Of a DNA stretch of 64,000 nt, positions 16,187-24,096 are shown in pieces. The DNA is from Rhodococcus koreensis (GTDB taxonomy: Bacteria > Actinomycetota > Actinomycetes > Mycobacteriales > Mycobacteriaceae). Both the position numbers and the translations under genes were made by a program. The stretch's first letter is position 1. Every line of letters starts with the position of its first letter. The stretch covers positions 8,947,501 to 9,011,500 of the forward strand of contig NZ_FNSV01000005.1 in NCBI RefSeq assembly GCF_900105905.1, given 5' to 3'. Under the pieces are notes generated by a model. The model worked only from the letters and a program-made list of their open reading frames with translations. It did not search any database and was not told where the DNA came from.

Positions 16187-16978
16187 TCAGCCCTCCGGCT
16201 TCTGCGTCACCACGAAGTCGTAGGCGGCGAGGGGTCCGAGCAGGCGCATCTCGACGCGGCCGTCCCACCGTTCGGCCAGGTCTCCGACTGCCTTCTCGAG
16301 TTCGTCCTGCCGGGCGACCTCGACGAGCACGGCCACCTGCGCGGCCTCCTCCTCGTGAGTCGGTTCCCGCACGTTGACCGAATCGGACAGCGACTCGAGC
16401 GCCTCGACCACCGTGCGCGTGTCTTCGTCCCGCTTGGCCTCGATGCCGTTGCTGACGATCTCGCCCAGCGCCATCCGGGCGTCGCGGGTGGTCTCCTCGG
16501 GCTGATTTCGGATCGCGTCGACCAGTTCGCCCGCTTGTTGGTTTTCCTCGATTATTTCCCGGAGGATCGCTTCCTCGACGTACCGCCCCTTCACGACGTA
16601 CTGCGCTCGACCCTCGAGTTCCTTCAACGCTGCCGCGAACTCGTCGGCGTGTGCTTCGAGCAGTTCCTTCTCGACGGCGTCCTCATCGGTCATGACCGCC
16701 CCGAAACGAAGCGGGAGCACCGGTGCCACACGCGAGGTACCGTCCAGCACGTGCGCATGGGTTCGAAGGTCCTCGGGCTTGCCGAGCGGCCTGTCCACCG
16801 AGATCTCGCTGACGAGCGCCGCGATGTCGCCGTGCTTGACGATGCTGACCGGTCCGTCACACACGCCGACCGCGTCCTCTTCGGCTTCCACATCCGCGGG
16901 CACTATGCCGTACACGTAGACACCGCTGGTCCGCGGCTCCTCGGGTGCGTCGTTGGACTTTTCTGACGTAGACATCAC
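16187..16978 (-). CDS. gvpF: Gas vesicle protein GvpF (GvpL/GvpF family)
   Basis: The protein has 263 residues. The GvpF/L signature is clear: GVYVYGIVPADVE, DIAALVSEISVDRPLGKPEDLRTHAHVLD, APVLPLRFGAVMTDEDAVEKELLEAH and the C-terminal ferredoxin-like domain ending in LLGPLAAYDFV. GvpF binds GvpA and nucleates assembly at the gas-facing side. The start is either the GTG at 16978 or the ATG directly after it at 16975; both overlap the gvpA stop. It sits directly after the major shell gene, the usual gvpA-gvpF-gvpG order. Confidence 0.9.
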   Translation of the reverse strand: MMSTSEKSNDAPEEPRTSGVYVYGIVPADVEAEEDAVGVCDGPVSIVKHGDIAALVSEISVDRPLGKPEDLRTHAHVLDGTSRVAPVLPLRFGAVMTDEDAVEKELLEAHADEFAAALKELEGRAQYVVKGRYVEEAILREIIEENQQAGELVDAIRNQPEETTRDARMALGEIVSNGIEAKRDEDTRTVVEALESLSDSVNVREPTHEEEAAQVAVLVEVARQDELEKAVGDLAERWDGRVEMRLLGPLAAYDFVVTQKPEG

Positions 16979-17391
16979 TTGTCCCCTCGACTGGACTTGC
17001 GCGAAACCCGCTCGCGCTCGGGTTCTTCCTGCCCGCCGCCGAGGATGTCGCCGAGTTTGTCACCCGCGGCCTCGAGCGCACCCTTGGTTTTCGATTTGGC
17101 GCCACCCTCGGTGACGTCGCCGACCAGGTCCGTCAGACCCTTCGGCTCGCCACTGCCGATCTCGAGCCGGTTCACGGCCTCCGCGAACCGCAGATAGGTG
17201 TCGACACTGGCGACGACGACGCGCGCGTCGATGGTCAGCAGTTCGATACCGACCAGTGACACCCGCACGTAGGCATCGATAACCAGGCCCTTGTCGAGGA
17301 TGGTGTCGATGACGTCGGCGAGGCTACTGGAGCTGGGGCCGCCGCTGACTCCACCACCTCCGCCGCCTCCCGCCGGTTGTATTGCCGTCAT
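16975..17391 (-). CDS. gvpA: Gas vesicle major shell protein GvpA
   Basis: The protein has 138 residues. After a glycine-rich leader (1-19), the invariant GvpA core SSSLADVIDTILDKGLVIDAYVRVSLVGIELLTIDARVVVASVDTYLRFAEAVNRL spans about residues 20-76: helix, two strands, helix. This sheet forms the amphipathic vesicle wall. The remaining 60 residues are a hydrophilic Gly/Glu/Lys extension, as in other actinobacterial GvpA, which are longer than the roughly 70-residue cyanobacterial protein. It overlaps the upstream SRPBCC gene by 4 nt. Among the three GvpA-like genes here this is the best candidate for the wall subunit. Confidence 0.92.
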   Translation of the reverse strand: MTAIQPAGGGGGGGVSGGPSSSSLADVIDTILDKGLVIDAYVRVSLVGIELLTIDARVVVASVDTYLRFAEAVNRLEIGSGEPKGLTDLVGDVTEGGAKSKTKGALEAAGDKLGDILGGGQEEPERERVSRKSSRGDK

Positions 17392-18566
17392 TGCCGCGCT
17401 CCTTGACGCGAGCCGGCGGATTTCTTGGCGGCAGTCTTACGCGGGCGGCCCCGCCTCTTCGGGGCTGCCTTGTCCTCGGCGGCCGCAGCGGTCTTGCGTG
17501 GGCGACCTCGACGTGCCCGCGGGGGTGTTTCCTCTTCCTCTTCCTCTTCCTCTTCCTCCTCGGACTCGTCTTCGTCGGTTTCCTCGGGCTCTTCCTGCTC
17601 CGACTCGTCCTGCTCCGACTCGTCCTGCTCGGGCTCCTCGTCTTCGCTCTCCTCGCCTTCGGTTTCGTCGGTTTCGTCGGTTTCGTCGAGCTCGTCCGAC
17701 TCGTCCGGCTGCGTCTCTTCCTCGTCGGGCTCGACCACCTCGCCGTCCCGGATCTCCCCGCGCCAGCCCACCACCTCGTCGGGATGGAGAACGGACTGCG
17801 TCATGACGTGGCGTCCAAAGTGCTTCAACTCCAGTCGCGCTCGTCGTCCCTGGGCCCGCCAGATGTTGCCCGTCTTCTCGAACAGACCCTTCGGGTGATA
17901 CTCGAGGATGAGGACGATGCGGGTGAGATCGGGAGTCACCTCGTGGAACGTCACCGCGCCGTCGACATAACCCTTGGCACCCTTCGAGTGCCACACGATC
18001 CGCTCATCGGGAACCTGCTCGATGATCGACGCTTCCCACGTGCGGTGCGACAGGAACACCTGCGCCTTCCACTCGAGCTTTTCGTCCGATTCCTGCTCCA
18101 CCCGCTCGACCTTCTTCATGAAGGAGGGGAAGTCGGCGAACTGGGTCCACTGGTTGTAGGCGAGCTGGACCGGGACCCCGACATCGAGCGTTTCGACGAT
18201 GTTGGTCAACTTGAGCTTCTTGCCCTTGCTGCCGCCACCACCGGTGACGGCCTCCTTGACGTCAGAGGCGGTGTCCTTGACCATTTGCTTGGCGCCCTGC
18301 CAGCCACCGCTCACCGCCGACTTGATCGGTGATTCACCCTCGGCCAGCTTCTCGGAACCGGTCACGGCGGCGAGCAGCCCGCCTCCGCCGCCCTCGGCGT
18401 AATCGGTGAGCCTGCCGGACGCGTTCTGCACCTTGTCGGAGACCGATGTGAGCGCCTTCTCCGTCACCGTGCCGACCAGCTTCTGCAGTGCGTCCTGCAG
18501 CACACCCGACGATCCGCCCCCGTCTCCCGGTGCGGCTTCTCGCAGTTTGTTCGCGGCGTTCGTCAT
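17388..18566 (-). CDS. Gas-vesicle-operon SRPBCC protein with acidic tail and AT-hook-like motifs (GvpZ-like)
   Basis: The protein has 392 residues. Residues 1-115 are Gly/Ser-rich with amphipathic helices. Residues about 118-262 form an SRPBCC/polyketide-cyclase domain (VETLDVGVPVQLAYNQWTQF, DFPSFMKKVERVEQ, VFLSHRTWEASIIEQVPDERIVWHS). A strongly acidic stretch follows with DESEQ repeats and a run of Glu. The tail is basic and carries RRGRPRKTA twice, the AT-hook core that binds the minor groove of AT-rich DNA. It overlaps its neighbours on both sides by 4 nt. I recall a similar accessory gene named gvpZ in Streptomyces; its function is unknown. Confidence 0.8.
   Translation of the reverse strand: MTNAANKLREAAPGDGGGSSGVLQDALQKLVGTVTEKALTSVSDKVQNASGRLTDYAEGGGGGLLAAVTGSEKLAEGESPIKSAVSGGWQGAKQMVKDTASDVKEAVTGGGGSKGKKLKLTNIVETLDVGVPVQLAYNQWTQFADFPSFMKKVERVEQESDEKLEWKAQVFLSHRTWEASIIEQVPDERIVWHSKGAKGYVDGAVTFHEVTPDLTRIVLILEYHPKGLFEKTGNIWRAQGRRARLELKHFGRHVMTQSVLHPDEVVGWRGEIRDGEVVEPDEEETQPDESDELDETDETDETEGEESEDEEPEQDESEQDESEQEEPEETDEDESEEEEEEEEEEETPPRARRGRPRKTAAAAEDKAAPKRRGRPRKTAAKKSAGSRQGARQ
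17529..17558 (+). repeat. Hexanucleotide repeat inside the SRPBCC gene
   Basis: The plus strand reads as a run of the unit TTCCTC about five times, encoding the poly-Glu run of the gvpZ-like protein on the minus strand. Gain or loss of units would change the length of the acidic run without breaking the frame. Confidence 0.6.
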
Positions 18567-19285
18567 CGTGCTGACCGTCCGCCGCGCCGGACGGGCGCGG
18601 AATCAGTCGTCGCTTTGGCCCGTGTCCGGCGGCCGCGGGTCGGGGCTTCCTCGTCGTCCTCGTCGGATTTCGCGCTGCGCGACCTGCTCGACGGCCGGGA
18701 GCTGCCATTGTTGCTGGACGCGCGTCGACGTGCGGCGGGTCGCTTGCGTGGAGCGGGTTCCTCCTCGTCGGCGGCTTCCTCCTCGTCGGGTTCGGGCTCC
18801 TCGTAGTCCTCGTCCTCGTCGGCGTACTGTTCGTCCGGCTCTTCGTCGACTTCGGATTCGTCGTACTCCTCGTCCTTGGACCGACCGCGTCGCTTGCGGC
18901 CGAGTTTTCCGAGACTGCTGAGTTTGCCGACCGAGTTACCGACACCACCCACAGTGTCGTCGACTGTGTCGCCCACGTCGCTGACGGCTTCGCCGCCGCC
19001 CGACAGAATCCGGTTGTTGAGCTGGTTGATGCGCTGACTTGCTGCGGTGACCGCCGCGGCCTTCGCCGCGCTGACCAGCTCTTGTCGAACCGAATCGCTG
19101 ATCTTGGCGAACTCGGGGGAGTTCGCGAGCACCTTCGTGCCGCGTTCCAACAAGTCGCGTGGCCCGCCGGGGAAGCGTCCGGTCGCACCCGCGGCCGCCA
19201 GCATCAGTGCCATTTTCATCCTGTGTGTTCGGCCCAGCATGTACCCCGCGCCGACGGCCAACGCCACCTGACCTTTGGTTTTCAT
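18563..19285 (-). CDS. Gas-vesicle-operon accessory protein with acidic/basic tail (GvpY-like)
   Basis: The protein has 240 residues. Residues 1-35 contain MKTKGQVALAVGAGYMLGR and MKMALMLAAAGATGRF, which could anchor it to a membrane or to the vesicle surface. A helical part follows (KISDSVRQELVSAAKAAAVTAASQRINQLNNRIL). Residues about 133-240 are a low-complexity tail, first very acidic (EYDESEVDEEPDEQYADEDE) and then Arg/Ser-rich. This is the first gene of the operon and overlaps the SRPBCC gene by 4 nt. The place and build match the accessory gene called gvpY in Streptomyces; its role is unknown. Confidence 0.7.
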   Translation of the reverse strand: MKTKGQVALAVGAGYMLGRTHRMKMALMLAAAGATGRFPGGPRDLLERGTKVLANSPEFAKISDSVRQELVSAAKAAAVTAASQRINQLNNRILSGGGEAVSDVGDTVDDTVGGVGNSVGKLSSLGKLGRKRRGRSKDEEYDESEVDEEPDEQYADEDEDYEEPEPDEEEAADEEEPAPRKRPAARRRASSNNGSSRPSSRSRSAKSDEDDEEAPTRGRRTRAKATTDSAPVRRGGRSAR

Positions 19286-19551
19286 CGTCGAACCCCTTTA
19301 CCGAGTAGTCGCCGGCGCACCTCTCGCCAACTTCGGCAATGTGTCGCAATACCGTGCGCGGTAAGGGGGCGCCGTCTCCCGACTACCCCAGCCGCACGAC
19401 GCTCAACCAGCGGCAGAAAAGTCGGTTCGGCCGGCGTGCCGCGGAGCACGCTTTCTGCGTATTTACACGGGCGGTGGCGATATCGACGCGTCGTTGTCGT
19501 ATTTCGAGAGTCGTTGAGTTGCAACGCGTTCCCTGTGACAGCGGGAAAATG
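19286..19551. other. Intergenic region before the gas-vesicle operon
   Basis: These 266 bp separate the first gas-vesicle gene from the upstream membrane-protein gene on the same strand. The stretch is less GC-rich than its surroundings around 19430-19560. It must hold the operon promoter if the upstream gene is not co-transcribed. No clear palindrome or consensus promoter could be picked out by eye. Confidence 0.4.
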
Positions 19552-20235
19552 TCACTGGGCGGCGGCTCGTACCGCAGCGACGATCACTGCGACAAGGAGC
19601 ACCAGCAGAAGAACCACGAGTAATACGGGTCCGAGCAGCAGCGCGACGATCAGAAGGAGAACAAGGCCGAACTTGGCCTTTCCGCTCAAGCCGGATACCA
19701 GCGCCTTGATCGCGGCCCACACCGGATTCTTACCCGTCAAGGCGGCGCGAATGCCTTCGAGTCCGGCGCCGACCCCGGCGTTGCTGTGTATCACCTCGTG
19801 GACGAGCGACGCCAACCATTTCTTGAATTTCTGCCGAAGATTCTGCGCCTCCATCTCGCCGCGGTCCCGCAGTGCGTCCACGAGGTGGCGAACCTGGTCC
19901 TTCAGCCACTCGGTGACGTCCCCGAAGTCCTGCGGAACCGGATCGGGCAGGCGCGAGCGGCCGGCGCCGGAGGATCGGGTGTGGGCCGGTGCGGGGGACC
20001 CCGTGTCCCGGGGACGCTTCCCCGTCGGCTTAGTCGCGGATTCGGTGCCGGCATCCGTACGCGTCGGCCGGGCCGCCGTCTCGGTCCGCCGGGGAAGGCC
20101 GTGCCGCGATCCGGCCGATGCCGATGTCGAGGCTGCCGGCCGCCTGGGCGGGAGTGGCTGCCTCCGCGGCAGTCGACCCGGGGGAGCGTCGGCGAGCGCC
20201 GTCGACCGTGTCGTCGTCCTCTCTCGTGCGCCCAT
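19552..20235 (-). CDS. Membrane protein of unknown function upstream of the gas-vesicle operon
   Basis: The protein has 227 residues from ATG 20235; a TTG at 20244 is an alternative. Residues 1-100 are a basic, Pro/Arg/Thr-rich low-complexity region. A helical part follows (DVTEWLKDQVRHLVDALRDRGEMEAQNLRQKFKKWLASLVHEVIH). The C-terminus holds a long hydrophobic stretch (KFGLVLLLIVALLLGP, then VVLLLVLLVAVIVAAV) long enough for two passes or a hairpin. It points the same way as the gas-vesicle genes and lies 266 bp before them, so it may belong to the same programme. I recognise no family. Confidence 0.55.
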   Translation of the reverse strand: MGARERTTTRSTALADAPPGRLPRRQPLPPRRPAASTSASAGSRHGLPRRTETAARPTRTDAGTESATKPTGKRPRDTGSPAPAHTRSSGAGRSRLPDPVPQDFGDVTEWLKDQVRHLVDALRDRGEMEAQNLRQKFKKWLASLVHEVIHSNAGVGAGLEGIRAALTGKNPVWAAIKALVSGLSGKAKFGLVLLLIVALLLGPVLLVVLLLVLLVAVIVAAVRAAAQ

Positions 20236-21120
20236 ACACCCCAATTACCCTCGGGGAAATTCTTGAAACCGGAGCGGGAACGGCGGCAATCCGGGTACGG
20301 CGGGTTACCGCTCTCCGCGTTCGTCGAGCGGGTTGTTGCGGGTGACGATGAGCGGGTCGGCGGGGGTGAACGGGAAATTCGGCAGATCGCCGATGTGGGT
20401 GCCGAACGTGGCGGCGAGGACTTCGCGGGAGTACGCGCTGACCGATGCGCGGTATCCGATGTCACCGGGCGTCGGCTGGTCGAAGAAAATCAGAAAATGG
20501 ATGTCGTCGGACCCCGCGACCTCGATGTGGTGTGGGTATGCGCGGGGAATGAAATACACGTCCCCCTGCTCGAGATACCAGGTGTCGAGGGAGCCGTCCG
20601 GGTCCATGACCGTCATCCGCGCCGATCCGTGCCGCACATAACACATTTCGCCGCCGACGGCACCACGGGATCGCCGATTCGCGCCGCCAGGGCGGTCCGC
20701 GGTGTCGCGTCGGAGAGCGGTGAAGTCGGAGGCGTCGAGATCGTAGGTGTTGCCGAGGACGGCATCGGTCATCGCGCCGAACGCGGCTCCGAGACCGAAG
20801 TCCTCGGGGCGCTCGCTCCGGAAGGCGATGAGAATTCCGCGACCTCGTCGCCGATGTTCTCGATGTGGTGCAGCGATCCCGAATCGATGTGGAATATCTC
20901 TCCGGCGCCGACAGTGAAGGTGGAGAACACGCTGCCGGTGTCGAGCACGGAGACAAGTGACGTTCCGGACAGGCAATAGGTGAGTTCGTTGGCGTTGGCG
21001 TGCCAATGCGAGGTGCGCATCGCTCCGGGGTTGATCCGTGAGTCTTTCGGCGCAACCCGGTCCTTCAGGGCCGGGATGGCCGATCTGGTTTTGTCGGACT
21101 GTGTGGCTAGTGTCTGGGTT

Positions 21121-22260
21121 ATGGCGGGGAGGGTGGTGAAGCGGGCGTTCAAGTTTCGTTTCTATCCGACTGCGGTGCAGGCGGAACAGCTTGCTCGGAC
21201 GTTCGGGTGTACCCGGTATGTCTACAACCGGGCGTTGGCCGAGCGGTCGCGTGCCTGGTCGCAGGAGCAGCGACGGGTCACCTACGCGGACACCTCGAAG
21301 ATGCTCACCGGATGGAAGCGGGACCCCGAGACCGCGTGGTTGGCGGAGCCGTCGAAGGGGCCGTTGCAGGAATCGCTGCGGCAGTTGCAGGGCGCGTTCG
21401 AGAGGTTCTGGCGCACGCAGACCGGATACCCGAAGTTCAAGAAGAAGGGGCGGTCGAAGGATTCGGCGACCTACTACTCGAACTGCTTCACCCGGGGTGG
21501 GCAGGTCCGGTTGGCCAAGCAGTCCGAACCGCTGGATATTCGGTGGTCGAGGCCGTTGCCGGAGGGGGCGGTGCCGTCGCAGGTGACGGTGTCGCGTAAC
21601 GCTCGTGGTCAGTACCATATTTCGATTCTCGTCGAGGACACGATCGCCGAGCCCCCGTCGACGGATCGGGTGGTCGGGCTCGATGCCGGGATCACCAGCC
21701 TGTACACGCTGTCGACGGGGGAGAAGATCACCAACCCGCGCCACGAGCGCACGGATCGTGAGCGGGTGGCGAAGGCGCAACGGATGCTGGCCAAGAAGCA
21801 GAAGGGATCCCGGAACCGGGCCAAGGCCCGACTGAAGGTCGCGAAGATTCATGGTCGGATCGCCGATCGGCGCCGCGATTATCTGCACACACTCTCCACT
21901 CGACTGGTGCGCGAAAACCAAGTGATCGCCATCGAGGATCTGAGTGTGCGGAACATGGTCAAGAATCGGTCGTTGTCTCGGGCGATCTCGGATGCGAGTT
22001 GGTCCGAGTTCCGGTCGATGCTCGAATACAAGGCCGACTGGTACGGGCGCCGGCTGGTGGCGATCGACCGGTTCTGTCCGTCGTCGAAGACCTGCTCGGT
22101 GTGCGGGGCGGTCGCCTCGGCGATGCCGCTGAACGTGCGGGAGTGGACGTGCCGATGCGGCGTCGTCCACGACCGCGACGTGAACGCGGCAAGGAACATT
22201 TTGGCCGTCGGACTGACGGTGGCAGCCTGCGGAGACGGTGTGAGACCGCCCCGCACCTAA
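21121..22260 (+). CDS. tnpB: TnpB RNA-guided nuclease of an IS200/IS605-type element
   Basis: The protein has 379 residues. The N-terminal part (KRAFKFRFYPTAVQAEQLARTFGCTRYVYNRAL) is the TnpB start. The RuvC-like residues are all present: Asp188 in VVGLDAGITSLY, Glu272 in VIAIEDLSVRNMV and the last Asp in VVHDRDVNAARNI (about 353). The zinc ribbon has Cys325, Cys328, Cys344 and Cys346 (TCSVCG and WTCRCG). No frameshift or stop is visible, so it may be functional. TnpB uses an RNA from the element's 3' end to cut empty sites next to the TAM and so keeps the element in place. The ATG at 21121 is chosen by family fit. Confidence 0.92.
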   Translation: MAGRVVKRAFKFRFYPTAVQAEQLARTFGCTRYVYNRALAERSRAWSQEQRRVTYADTSKMLTGWKRDPETAWLAEPSKGPLQESLRQLQGAFERFWRTQTGYPKFKKKGRSKDSATYYSNCFTRGGQVRLAKQSEPLDIRWSRPLPEGAVPSQVTVSRNARGQYHISILVEDTIAEPPSTDRVVGLDAGITSLYTLSTGEKITNPRHERTDRERVAKAQRMLAKKQKGSRNRAKARLKVAKIHGRIADRRRDYLHTLSTRLVRENQVIAIEDLSVRNMVKNRSLSRAISDASWSEFRSMLEYKADWYGRRLVAIDRFCPSSKTCSVCGAVASAMPLNVREWTCRCGVVHDRDVNAARNILAVGLTVAACGDGVRPPRT

Positions 22261-22350
22261 CGTGTGGGGTGGCGACTGTCGGTGAAACAGGAACCTCGGG
22301 ACGCGAGTCTGGAGGGGAATCTCGGTCGTTCACGGCCGAGAGGAAGTCAA
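22200..22350 (+). ncRNA. Candidate omega (reRNA) scaffold of the TnpB element
   Basis: In TnpB elements the guide RNA scaffold overlaps the 3' end of tnpB and runs to the right end, with the guide read from the flank. Here the non-coding tail 22261-22350 contains the hairpin at 22321-22340 and ends at AGGAAGTCAA. The bases after it (CGACAGACCCTTCAGG) would form the guide and match the bicupin gene. The 5' limit is a guess by analogy. Confidence 0.4.
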
Positions 22351-22681
22351 CGACAGACCCTTCAGGATCGGGAAGGTGTCCGCTGTCACCCGGGTGTTGG
22401 AGCCGAGGTCGGATTGCTCGACGATCTCGCCGTCGGTCAACGAGGTGTTGTGAATGCTGCGTCGCGTGCTCATGGATGTGCCTTCCGTGTCGGACGGTTG
22501 CCTGGGACGGCCTCGGCGGTGGGAAGCAGTTCGCGCATACAGGTAGAAGTATGTCTTTCCGCAGTGAAATGTTCCGGTGATCGCGACGGAGTGAGTGGGC
22601 TCTCGGGCTAGGATTCGAAGAAGGCCTGCCAGCTGGTGCCGCCCGTCGGCGCGGTACTCGAACCATGGCGCCGAGGCGGTG

Positions 22682-24055
22682 ATGGCGACGATGAGGGATT
22701 TCCCGGTGGAGTACATGCGGGGCCGGAGAAATGGAGTGGGTCGGTTCCGCACACTGCGCGCCACCCGCCTCGTTGTGATCGCGGCGTGCGGCGCACTCGT
22801 GATCGCTGGGTGCTCGCCGACGTCCGAGCCGACGACCTCGGAGAACGGTTCACTGCCTGCCGCGACGACGGCGACGGGGACCACTGCTTCGGGTTCGGCG
22901 CTCAATTCCATCGATCCGGCCACATTCCAGGCTGCGGTCGACGCTGCCGCCGAGGAGCTGATGATCCCCGGCGCGGTGGTGCAGCTCCGCACCCCGCAGG
23001 GAGACTTCGTCGCGGCGGTCGGCACCACGGAACTGGGCGCGGACACACCGCCGGCTGCGCAGACTCATTTCCGGATCGCCTCGAACACCAAGACCTTGAC
23101 GGCGGCCCTGACGGTCCTGCTGGCACAGGACGGCAAGCTCCGGTTCAGCGACCCGGTGTCGACGTACGTCGCCGACGTGCCCAACGGCGAGAACATCACC
23201 ATCGCACAGCTGTTGACGATGCGCAGCGGGCTGTACAACTACACGAGTTCGCCCGAGTTGGCGGCGACTTTGGACAGCGACCCGGCGAAGGCCTGGACGC
23301 CTCAGGAGGTCTTGGACATCGCGTTCAGCCGGCCGCCGAACTTCCCACCCGGCACGTCGTACGAATACAACAACACGAACTACGCGTTGCTGGGTCTGAT
23401 CGCCGAGAAGGTCGGCGGTCGCCCACTGGCCGAGCAGTTCCAGGAACGGTTGCTCGGGCCGCTCGGGCTGAACCAGACCTCGCTACCCGCCGCCGACGAT
23501 ACGGCGATCCCGGATTCGTATTCGCACGGTTACATGTACGGCGAATCGGCCTACGCCCTGGTGGACGAGCCGTATCCCGCCGACATGCAGGCCGCCGCGC
23601 GGGCGGGAACACTGCAACCCCTCGACTACACCAACCAGAATCCGTCCTACGCCACTGCCGCCGGGGGCGCGATCTCCACCGCGGACAACCTGGCCACGTG
23701 GATCCGGGCGCTGGTCTCCGGCGAAGTGTTGAATCCGGAATACCAGCAACAATGGCGGGACAGTCTGCAACCCGAGGACCCGGACGCACCCGACGGGCAG
23801 CAATACGGTTACGGGATCAGCTACCAGCGTTTCGGGCCGAACGCGTCGATGTATTACCACGGCGGTGAGCTGCCGGGCTTCAACTCGTTCATCGGGTACG
23901 ACCCGGACAACGGCGTCGCGCTCGTGATCTGGGCGAATCTGACTCTGTCGCCCGAGGGTAAAACCACCGCGAACGCGTTGCTGCCCACCGTTCTCGACGA
24001 GATCTACGCCGGGATGTCGCTGGCGCCGACACCGGCCCCTACCCCCACCAGGTGA
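22682..24055 (+). CDS. Serine beta-lactamase-family hydrolase (class C/DD-peptidase-like) lipoprotein
   Basis: The protein has 457 residues. The N-terminus is basic, then LVVIAACGALVIAGC gives a lipobox, so the mature protein is probably a lipoprotein at the outer face of the membrane. The SxxK motif is SNTK in HFRIASNTKTLTAALT. The YxN-type segment lies in YEYNNTNYALLG, and HGG (YYHGGELPGFNS) takes the place of the KTG motif. This is the pattern of DD-carboxypeptidases, esterases and class C-like enzymes (Pfam Beta-lactamase). The ATG at 22682 is chosen because GAGG lies 5 nt before it; GTG 22679 and ATG 22691 are alternatives. A Pro/Thr tail closes the chain. Confidence 0.85.
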   Translation: MATMRDFPVEYMRGRRNGVGRFRTLRATRLVVIAACGALVIAGCSPTSEPTTSENGSLPAATTATGTTASGSALNSIDPATFQAAVDAAAEELMIPGAVVQLRTPQGDFVAAVGTTELGADTPPAAQTHFRIASNTKTLTAALTVLLAQDGKLRFSDPVSTYVADVPNGENITIAQLLTMRSGLYNYTSSPELAATLDSDPAKAWTPQEVLDIAFSRPPNFPPGTSYEYNNTNYALLGLIAEKVGGRPLAEQFQERLLGPLGLNQTSLPAADDTAIPDSYSHGYMYGESAYALVDEPYPADMQAAARAGTLQPLDYTNQNPSYATAAGGAISTADNLATWIRALVSGEVLNPEYQQQWRDSLQPEDPDAPDGQQYGYGISYQRFGPNASMYYHGGELPGFNSFIGYDPDNGVALVIWANLTLSPEGKTTANALLPTVLDEIYAGMSLAPTPAPTPTR

Positions 24056-24096
24056 TGCCAGGTGCGTGAGTCGTCGGTGGGGCAGAATCGTCCCCT

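Larger units (their letters stand above)
21036..22350 (+). mobile_element. IS200/IS605-type element carrying only tnpB
   Basis: The left end follows TTGAT (21031-21035), the known target and TAM of some IS605-group elements such as ISDra2. A subterminal hairpin CCCGGTCC-TTCA-GGGCCGGG lies at 21056-21075. Near the right end a matching hairpin CTCGGTCG-TTCA-CGGCCGAG lies at 22321-22340, followed by AGGAAGT. The exact right border is 22347 or 22350; both rejoin the flanking bicupin in frame. No tnpA is present, so movement would need one in trans. Confidence 0.8.
20305..22473 (-). pseudogene. Bicupin (oxalate-decarboxylase-like) gene, disrupted by a transposon, a frameshift and a probable deletion
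   Basis: The 5' piece (22473 down to about 22351) starts ATG with GGAAGG upstream and reads MSTRRSIHNTSLTDGEIVEQ to FPILKGLSL. The reading resumes at about 21035 with INPGAMRTSHWHANANELTYCLSG, the first cupin with its H-W-H metal motif. A TnpB element (21036-22350) lies between and splits the domain. Near 20834 the frame shifts: one base is missing between VAEF and LIAFRSERPEDFG. After RRDTADR the text jumps to EMCYVRHGSARMTVMDPDG, so the second cupin seems to lack its first strands and its H-x-H metal site. The end (YPHHIEV to VTRNNPLDERGER) looks normal. The family architecture is from memory. Confidence 0.85.

Noticed and set aside
20837..22170. 621-residue minus-strand ORF running through tnpB
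   Set aside because: Its part from about 20837 to 22170 is the antisense shadow of tnpB and the first-cupin frame. Only the C-terminal bicupin part (20305-20836) is real, read here as a pseudogene fragment.
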